Positions 6,349 through 11,060 of a stretch of 11,060 nucleotides of DNA are shown here, one piece after another. Every line of letters starts with the position of its first letter. Position 1 is the stretch's first letter. The notes under the pieces were generated by a model, which searched no databases, was not told where the DNA came from, and saw only the letters and a list, made by a program, of their open reading frames with translations. The position numbers and the translations under genes are program-made. This DNA is from Nitrososphaerales archaeon (lineage in GTDB: Archaea > Thermoproteota > Nitrososphaeria > Nitrososphaerales > UBA57), in contig JAKUSK010000023.1 in NCBI GenBank assembly GCA_022449325.1, positions 1 to 11,060 on the forward strand, in the 5' to 3' direction.

Positions 6349-9075
6349 TTATTTTACATTAACAATTGATTGAACAGTATTAATGATTGTCTCATTGTCA
6401 GAGATCTTAGAACATCCTCCTTGAGCAAATCTTTCATTGCCGCCACCAGAACCTCCAAAAGATTTGGTAATTTGACGGGCTAAATCAACTGCTTTGTATT
6501 TTTTGTTGATTTGTTCTCCACAGAAAATAAATAATCGAGAATTATTATCTTCGTTTATTATTCCGACATATATTAGATTATCAAGTTTGTTAATACAATG
6601 CTCGCCAACAAGAATATGAAAATCAGTATCTACACCACCCCAATCAATAATAGATAATTTGATGTCAGAAATTGAAATTGAAGAGTCGTCAAGAGAATTA
6701 TAAATAATGTCAGCAAGATGATTTTTTACTAGAGATTTAGAATTTCTTTTTAATGTGTCGTTATCTTTGATTAAATCATCAATTGTTTTAGTGAGTTTAC
6801 CAATTGGAACTGAAAGATTATTACTAATAGACGACAATAATTCATTCTGCTTTTGGATGTAATTGATTGCAGTTTCTCCCGCTACATATTCAAGGCGTTC
6901 GACACCATCTTGAACTCTCTCATTTTTAATTATTTTAATCAAGCCCAATTCACCTGTATAAGAGACATGAGTGCCTGCACAAGCCTCAACATCCCAGGTT
7001 TCAATATCTTGTACGCGAATATTTTTACCAGGCGCGATACCACCTTGATAAATTGAGAAACCGTATTTCTTTTCTGCATCGCCTCGATCTAAAACCAATT
7101 TATGGACAGGTAAATTTTGTCGGATAGCATCATTGGCTAGTTTTTCTATTTCTTCAATTTGTTTCAGTGATAAATGTTCAAAATGTGTAATATCAAGACG
7201 TGCTTTGTCCACATCTTTAAAAGCAGAAGATTGCCATATCCATGAACCAAGAGCTCGTTTAGCAGCACCTAACATTACATGTGTTGCAGTATGATGTCGA
7301 GTAAGAATTTGTCGACGAGTTTCATTTATTTTTCCTTTAAGTACATTGCCAGTCTTAATATCGGCCTTATTGATTTTATGTAAAATTACTTGTCCATATT
7401 TTTCAACGTCAAGGACTTCATGATTATCAAGAGTGCCAGAATCAGGTTCTTGACCACCAGCACGTGCATAAAATGCAGTTTGATCCAATACAACAAATGA
7501 ATGTTTAGAATCATGAAATACTTTGAGTACATTACCATCGAATTCAGTTAGTTCTTGATTTTCATAAAACAGCGGTCGAGTTTCAGGTAATTCGTCAATA
7601 TCAAAAGTGCGTTTAGGTTTTTCAGTTTTGTGAAGAATATGTCGTTCTGTGACTTTGGCATAGAAATTAGCAGGGATATTAATATCTAGACCTTGATCTT
7701 TAATAAATTCAGGAGTAATTCCGTCTGAATCGTATAATTTGATTAGAGTTTCTTCGTCGAGAGATTGATTTGAATTTTGTATATTAGAAACAGTTTTTTT
7801 TATTCTTTCCTGTGTATTTTCATACCGTTTCTCTTCCACTTCAAGAATTTTTAATATCTCATTTCTGTGTTCTTTAAGTTCAGGGTAAATTTGAGACAAA
7901 TAATCAATATGCCAATCTGCAATCTCACCTAGCTCAACATCCCATTTTTGGGAGTGAATTTTAGAGAGAGATCTTCTAAGCAAGACCCTGAGATTATAAC
8001 CACCTCCGACATTACTAGGTAATGCCCCATCACTAATTGCAAAGACAAGGGTTTTTACATGGTCAAGAACAGCAAACATAGATTCAAATGGGGTGATTTT
8101 TTTGAGTAACGTATCCTTGTCGATGCCAAGCTTTTCTGCTACTTGTTTACGAGTAATTTCAATATCGGAAACCTCGTCTAGGTTCAACATACCAGAATAC
8201 TTGGAATAATTCTTGAAAAAATCTTGGTCATAAGTAATATTGCACTTATCAACCATATGATTAATTGCGCTGCCAAAAACTGCTTCGTATGCAGTAGGCG
8301 TGCCTTGAGTAAGCCAACTAAAGCGCTCTAAACCGGCTCCCATATCAATAATCTTATCGTCCATAGTTTTGTAATTAGTTGGATCTCCTTCAAATTGAGT
8401 AAATACAGCATTCCCTAATTCCAAGCCACGAACATAATATTCGAGAGAATATCCAAAAGCTCCGTAACCAACCCATACGTCTTCTTTGAATACAATTTCT
8501 TTCTTAGGAATGCCAAAAACATTATTCAATAATCCATAATCAAGATCTATACATTCGTCCTTCCAATATCCTGTTTCGTTTGCAACACAATGTTGACCAA
8601 TCATTACGAAAGATGTAAAATGCTTACCACTAACTCCAACGTTCTCAATATCGTTAAACCGTAAACACATTTGTGGGACAATTAGTTGGTTCTCAGGAAA
8701 CTCAAATGCAATTTTACCTCCTTCAATTCGTTGGAAATCAACAATAGAGGCAATAGTAAAATACAAATCAGGTCGCCATCTAGCAACAACAGGATAACGA
8801 TTTACACTTGTATGGTTGTTTTTGACGAAATAGTCTTCTATGGAGTTCCAACATTCAGCATAATCAAGTTTTTTTGATGTTGGAGAGTCGCCTATGAAGC
8901 CATATTGCTCACAAGGTTGTTCTGGACAGGTGGAACGCGATTCGTCGGCAGTCCAGAAAAAATTGTCGCAATTTGGACATTGTTTTCGTACAAAACCTTC
9001 TTTTTCGAATAAATTAACGCTATAATAATTCTTATAATCTGAAGAGAATTTCTTCCGAAGAAGGTCTTTATTCAT
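6349..9075 (-). CDS. alaS: Alanyl-tRNA synthetase, archaeal type
   Basis: This class II enzyme charges tRNA-Ala and hydrolyses Ser- and Gly-tRNA-Ala. Using the ATG at 9075 the protein has 908 residues. An N-terminal zinc site (C33, C36, C50, C55), typical of archaeal AlaS, precedes the catalytic domain, with HFTSFVMIGQHC as motif 2 and GAGLERF as motif 3. The editing domain has YARAGGQ, HTATH (H595-H599) and C699-x3-H703 (CAGTH), which together bind zinc. The C-Ala domain ends with GGSGGGNERFAQGG. The frame is open to an ATG at 9135, but the 20 added residues are not family-like, whereas MNKDLLRKKF matches the usual archaeal N-terminus. The stop is 10 bp before leuS, so the two synthetases are probably cotranscribed. 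Confidence 0.96.
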   Translation of the reverse strand: MNKDLLRKKFSSDYKNYYSVNLFEKEGFVRKQCPNCDNFFWTADESRSTCPEQPCEQYGFIGDSPTSKKLDYAECWNSIEDYFVKNNHTSVNRYPVVARWRPDLYFTIASIVDFQRIEGGKIAFEFPENQLIVPQMCLRFNDIENVGVSGKHFTSFVMIGQHCVANETGYWKDECIDLDYGLLNNVFGIPKKEIVFKEDVWVGYGAFGYSLEYYVRGLELGNAVFTQFEGDPTNYKTMDDKIIDMGAGLERFSWLTQGTPTAYEAVFGSAINHMVDKCNITYDQDFFKNYSKYSGMLNLDEVSDIEITRKQVAEKLGIDKDTLLKKITPFESMFAVLDHVKTLVFAISDGALPSNVGGGYNLRVLLRRSLSKIHSQKWDVELGEIADWHIDYLSQIYPELKEHRNEILKILEVEEKRYENTQERIKKTVSNIQNSNQSLDEETLIKLYDSDGITPEFIKDQGLDINIPANFYAKVTERHILHKTEKPKRTFDIDELPETRPLFYENQELTEFDGNVLKVFHDSKHSFVVLDQTAFYARAGGQEPDSGTLDNHEVLDVEKYGQVILHKINKADIKTGNVLKGKINETRRQILTRHHTATHVMLGAAKRALGSWIWQSSAFKDVDKARLDITHFEHLSLKQIEEIEKLANDAIRQNLPVHKLVLDRGDAEKKYGFSIYQGGIAPGKNIRVQDIETWDVEACAGTHVSYTGELGLIKIIKNERVQDGVERLEYVAGETAINYIQKQNELLSSISNNLSVPIGKLTKTIDDLIKDNDTLKRNSKSLVKNHLADIIYNSLDDSSISISDIKLSIIDWGGVDTDFHILVGEHCINKLDNLIYVGIINEDNNSRLFIFCGEQINKKYKAVDLARQITKSFGGSGGGNERFAQGGCSKISDNETIINTVQSIVNVK

Positions 9076-9101
9076 ACTAAATAAAGATAGTAAGTTTTGC
9101 T

Positions 9102-9111
9102 TATTAATAGC
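9102..9111 (-). promoter_or_regulatory. Candidate TATA box for the alaS-leuS operon
   Basis: On the minus strand CTATTAATAA is centred about 31 nt before the ATG at 9075, allowing a transcript with a leader of a few bases. A second candidate, CCTATATC (about 9113-9120), would give a leader near 15 nt. The choice between them cannot be made by eye. Confidence 0.35.
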
Positions 9112-9174
9112 TCGATATAGGCATATACAAGTCAAAAATAAGAAAATCAGATAATTTTCAAAAATATTTTAAAC

Positions 9175-9182
9175 CTTATATG
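9175..9182 (+). promoter_or_regulatory. Candidate TATA box of rpl12
   Basis: CTTATATG is centred about 33 nt before the ATG at 9212, giving an expected transcription start near 9205 and a very short leader. An alternative, TATTTTAAA (9165-9173), would start the transcript near 9196, at the left edge of the dyad described below. No Shine-Dalgarno sequence lies close to the ATG, which fits leaderless or near-leaderless translation. Confidence 0.5.
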
Positions 9183-9193
9183 GATGGAAAAAA

Positions 9194-9213
9194 ATTTGTA
9201 TCCTTATACAAAT
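9194..9213. repeat. Perfect inverted repeat overlapping the rpl12 start codon
   Basis: ATTTGTAT (9194-9201) and ATACAAAT (9206-9213) are exact reverse complements separated by CCTT. The right arm includes the A and T of the rpl12 ATG. The dyad lies between the TATA candidate and the start codon, so it could be a DNA operator covering the transcription start or, if transcription starts at the upstream candidate, an RNA hairpin hiding the start codon. Its presence is certain; its role is inferred. Confidence 0.7.
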
Positions 9214-9526
9214 GGAATACATTTATGCGGCTTTGCTTTTGCACAAGCTTGAACAAAAAATTGATGAAGATACTGTAAAAAAAGTAATCACATCGACAGG
9301 TGTAGAACCTGATGAAGTTAAGGTCAAGGCATTGGTCTCAGCATTAAGCGAAGTAGACATTGAAGATGCATTGAAAAATGCAGCTACTACAGCAGTAGCA
9401 GCAGCTCCTGCAGCAGCACCAGCAGAATCATCTGGTGAAGCAAAAGCAGAAGAAAAGAAAGAAGAAGAAAAAGACGAAAAGAAAGAAGAAGAAGCCATGG
9501 AAGGCTTAGCTAGTTTATTCGGTTAA
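9212..9526 (+). CDS. rpl12: Ribosomal protein L12 (P1 stalk protein, archaeal)
   Basis: This is the dimeric stalk protein of the large ribosomal subunit that binds P0/L10 and recruits translation factors such as aEF1A and aEF2. The 104 residues show the three expected parts. A helical dimerisation and P0-binding domain (1-58) starts MEYIYAALLLHKL. An alanine-rich hinge (59-70) follows, and then a highly charged Glu/Lys tail ends in the canonical factor-binding peptide GLASLFG. The ATG at 9212 is the only family-like start. Unusually, the gene is not downstream of rpl10 on the same strand. It points toward rpl10 and is separated from it by 63 bp, while alaS lies divergently upstream. Confidence 0.97.
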   Translation: MEYIYAALLLHKLEQKIDEDTVKKVITSTGVEPDEVKVKALVSALSEVDIEDALKNAATTAVAAAPAAAPAESSGEAKAEEKKEEEKDEKKEEEAMEGLASLFG

Positions 9527-9547
9527 ACTAAATAATCTTCTCTAAAA

Positions 9548-9568
9548 TTTTTTATTTTAATTCTTTAT
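9548..9568 (+). terminator. T-rich probable terminator of rpl12
   Basis: A run of six T (9548-9553) is followed by further T clusters up to about 9568, starting 22 nt after the rpl12 stop. Archaeal polymerase terminates at such T tracts without needing a hairpin. The opposite strand of this 63-bp gap has only short T runs for the convergent rpl10. Confidence 0.5.
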
Positions 9569-9589
9569 GAAATTACTTAATGTAAATTA

Positions 9590-10450
9590 TTAATTCACTA
9601 ATTTATTTAATGCTTCAGCTTCCAAATGTTTCTTAACAAGGATAGATGAAACAGTTTCTTTAGTAATATAATTAGATTCAATAGAAAGATTTTTAGAATT
9701 ATTAAATGCTTCAGCTAGCAAGAGTGGAACAGTTTCTTTAGTAAGATATTCTTGTTTTAGTGCGAAATTAAAGGCGTTATTAAATGAACCAATTAAACTA
9801 TTACGATATTCATCGAGATCTATAGCGACGTCTTTAGCAGGATATATCAGACCATTCATATATGCAATATCGATTGCAACTCCCGCTTTGATTGGTTTAA
9901 TATTAAGTTTTGACAATAACGCAGCAAGAGAACCCTTGATTACATCGCCTTCTTTTGCGACAACAGTATCTTCACTTACAGCAATACTGCCTGCATCAAT
10001 ACGAGTAGGAATATTAAATTCTTTAAATGCACTAAGATCAGGACCAGGTTGCATTCCTGTATTGCCTGCTGGAACTACAATTTCACCCGATGCAACGTCT
10101 CCATCACGTGCAGGGAGATCAACTTTACCTTTTTCCAATAAGAGAAATAATTTGAATGGATCCATATTGGTAAATATGAAGGCTTTTTGTTCTGAAACAG
10201 CTTCAACGAGTTTGTCAGAATTAGCGACTTTCGAGTCAGTGACACCACGTTTAGCAAGAGTATTTTTTACAACCCTGATTTTAAGGTCGTCTTTAAAGGA
10301 CTTTCTTAACTGCATTAACTGAGCAGCTCGGACTTTATAGAGATTACAAAAAGCAGTGGTGTTATTAGATTTAATTAGTTCAGATATTTCATTAATGGTA
10401 TCTGTTTTCCACTGTGGGAATTTAGTCTTAGTCTTAGTAACTGACATCAT
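9590..10450 (-). CDS. rpl10: Ribosomal protein L10 (P0 stalk base, archaeal), lacking acidic tail
   Basis: P0 anchors L12 dimers to 23S rRNA. The 286-residue protein has the rRNA-binding L10 domain (about 10-110, with KIRVVKNTLAKRG) and the archaeal insertion domain (about 112-200, with PAGNTGMQPGP). The long helical spine (about 210-285) that carries L12 dimers contains a repeated unit with YLTKETV (235-241) and YITKETV (261-267). The protein stops just after the spine at KLVN. The charged linker and GLxxLFG-like tail common in other archaeal P0 proteins are missing, and the 63 bp downstream do not encode one in any frame I read. The start ATG at 10450 overlaps the rpl1 TGA as ATGA; a second ATG at 10447 is also possible. 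Confidence 0.96.
   Translation of the reverse strand: MMSVTKTKTKFPQWKTDTINEISELIKSNNTTAFCNLYKVRAAQLMQLRKSFKDDLKIRVVKNTLAKRGVTDSKVANSDKLVEAVSEQKAFIFTNMDPFKLFLLLEKGKVDLPARDGDVASGEIVVPAGNTGMQPGPDLSAFKEFNIPTRIDAGSIAVSEDTVVAKEGDVIKGSLAALLSKLNIKPIKAGVAIDIAYMNGLIYPAKDVAIDLDEYRNSLIGSFNNAFNFALKQEYLTKETVPLLLAEAFNNSKNLSIESNYITKETVSSILVKKHLEAEALNKLVN
9650..9744 (-). repeat. Internal 17-bp direct repeat within rpl10
   Basis: An identical 17-bp sequence, on the plus strand AACAGTTTCTTTAGTAA, occurs at 9650-9666 and 9728-9744, 78 bp (26 codons) apart. It encodes the TKETV part of two adjacent L12-binding helical units of P0, with the same codons in both copies. It reflects the known modular spine of P0, kept nearly identical at the DNA level. 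Confidence 0.8.
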
Positions 10451-11060
10451 ACAGTCTCCTGTGCAGAGAGATTAACAGGCGGGGACATTGAGAGTTTTAT
10501 AACAAATCCTTTTAGATTTTTCTCGCTATTTGGAAGTTTTGAAGTCACAGTATTAATAATCAGTAATGCATTTTCAACAATTTGCTCGTCATTCATATCT
10601 TCGTCTCCTAATTTTGTAGACAAGGATAGAGTTCTACCACGTATTCTAGTAGCAGTTTTATATTTATTGATCATATTTTCAATAGGAGTGTCAATGGTGA
10701 TAGGTAAAGGCATCCTTCCTTTAGGTCCAAGGAATTTACCCAATACTTTACCAACTTTAGGCATTGCAGCAGTTTCAGCTAAAAAGAAATCATAAGAATA
10801 GGCAATTTTGCGGGCCGAACGTTTATCATCAGACATTTCATCAATTTTAGTAGTTTCAAGAACTTGATCGGCATCGGTTTTTGCTCTTAAACTAAGATCG
10901 CCTGATGCAATTACACAAACTTTGGATTTATTTTGTGGAGGATTGGGAAGAAAAATAGTTTCATTAAGGTTAATTTGATTCTTTTTTACATCTACATCTT
11001 TAAGATTTATCACTAATTCAAAAGATTGTTTGAACTGACGTTTAGTAGAGGCAGAACGTG
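10447..11060 (-). CDS. rpl1: Ribosomal protein L1, 5' end beyond the window
   Basis: L1 forms the mobile stalk at the ribosomal E site, and in some archaea represses its own operon by binding the mRNA leader. A GTG at 11013 could be read as the start of 188 residues, but the frame stays open to the window edge. The added residues RSASTKRQFKQSFEL run straight into VINLKDVDV, which is the normal continuous beginning of archaeal L1. The gene is therefore partial at its 5' end, with 203 codons visible. The family signature GKFLGPKGRMPLP is present near the middle, as is VIASGDLSLRAK. The stop TGA (10447-10449) overlaps the rpl10 ATG by 4 bp. rpl11 would be expected upstream, outside the window. 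Confidence 0.96.
   Translation of the reverse strand, partial: RSASTKRQFKQSFELVINLKDVDVKKNQINLNETIFLPNPPQNKSKVCVIASGDLSLRAKTDADQVLETTKIDEMSDDKRSARKIAYSYDFFLAETAAMPKVGKVLGKFLGPKGRMPLPITIDTPIENMINKYKTATRIRGRTLSLSTKLGDEDMNDEQIVENALLIINTVTSKLPNSEKNLKGFVIKLSMSPPVNLSAQETV
10456..10460 (-). promoter_or_regulatory. Shine-Dalgarno site of rpl10 inside rpl1
   Basis: On the minus strand AGGAG lies 5 nt before the ATG at 10450 (8 nt before the second ATG at 10447), within the last codons of rpl1. Together with the ATGA overlap it indicates translational coupling of rpl10 to rpl1. Confidence 0.75.

Noticed and set aside
9076..9135. In-frame upstream ATG of alaS at 9135 adding 20 residues
   Set aside because: The extension MTCICLYRAINKQ is not like archaeal AlaS N-termini, while the ATG at 9075 begins the expected sequence. 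An AT-rich box about 29 nt before 9135 leaves a small chance that the longer form exists.
9223..9498. Minus-strand frame opposite rpl12 rich in Ser, Phe and Ala
   Set aside because: It is the antisense of the Ala-rich hinge and the GAA/AAG-rich tail of L12, a low-complexity artefact.
9888..10322. 144-residue plus-strand frame opposite rpl10
   Set aside because: It is fully antisense to conserved P0 sequence, with no start signal or motif.
1..11060. Insertion sequences, prophage, CRISPR arrays, attachment sites
   Set aside because: No transposase or integrase, no regularly spaced repeats, and no direct repeat bordering the tRNA were seen. The 17-bp repeat in rpl10 is explained by the protein's own repeated helices.

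Overview
The window looks like chromosomal DNA from an AT-rich archaeon, most likely an ammonia-oxidising-type member of Nitrososphaerota (Thaumarchaeota, Nitrosopumilus-like). The support is archaeal-type ribosomal proteins (P0/L10 and an acidic-tailed L12 ending in GLASLFG), archaeal AlaS with an N-terminal Cys4 zinc site, archaeal-length LeuS, a tRNA-Thr with U73, no encoded CCA and an intron outside the usual 37/38 site, TATA-box promoters about 27 nt from start codons, and very tight packing. The phylum is an inference from family resemblance and base composition; no database search was possible.

Layout. Left edge (1-177, +): the C-terminal end of a probable PfkB-family sugar kinase, whose stop overlaps that of the convergent tsaC gene (172-774, -), which makes the precursor of the t6A tRNA modification. 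Divergent from tsaC are a four-helix membrane protein of unknown function (824-1645, +) and a solitary DNA methyltransferase-like gene (1726-2622, +). A tRNA-Thr(CGU) gene with a 12-nt intron follows (2646-2732, +). Four bases after it starts the TATA box of a small NiCoT/UreH-type nickel/cobalt permease with a histidine-rich loop (2766-3464, +). The permease converges on and overlaps leuS by 9 bp.

The centre (3456-9075, -) is a two-gene aminoacyl-tRNA synthetase operon, alaS then leuS, with a 10-bp gap holding a Shine-Dalgarno site for the TTG start of leuS. On the right, rpl12 (9212-9526, +) is transcribed divergently from alaS and convergently with an rpl1-rpl10 pair (10447-11060 and 9590-10450, -) that overlaps by an ATGA. 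The rpl1 gene runs off the right edge; its apparent GTG start at 11013 is internal.

Most of the window serves translation: two tRNA synthetases, one tRNA, one tRNA-modification enzyme and three ribosomal stalk/L1 proteins. No mobile element, CRISPR array or clear defence or novel multi-gene system was seen. The points most worth checking are a perfect dyad overlapping the rpl12 start codon, the inversion of rpl12 relative to rpl1-rpl10, the absence of the acidic tail from P0, the 12-nt tRNA intron at position 30/31, the orphan methyltransferase and the unassigned membrane protein. No gene-free stretch exceeds 300 bases; the longest, 9076-9211, holds the alaS/rpl12 divergent promoters.
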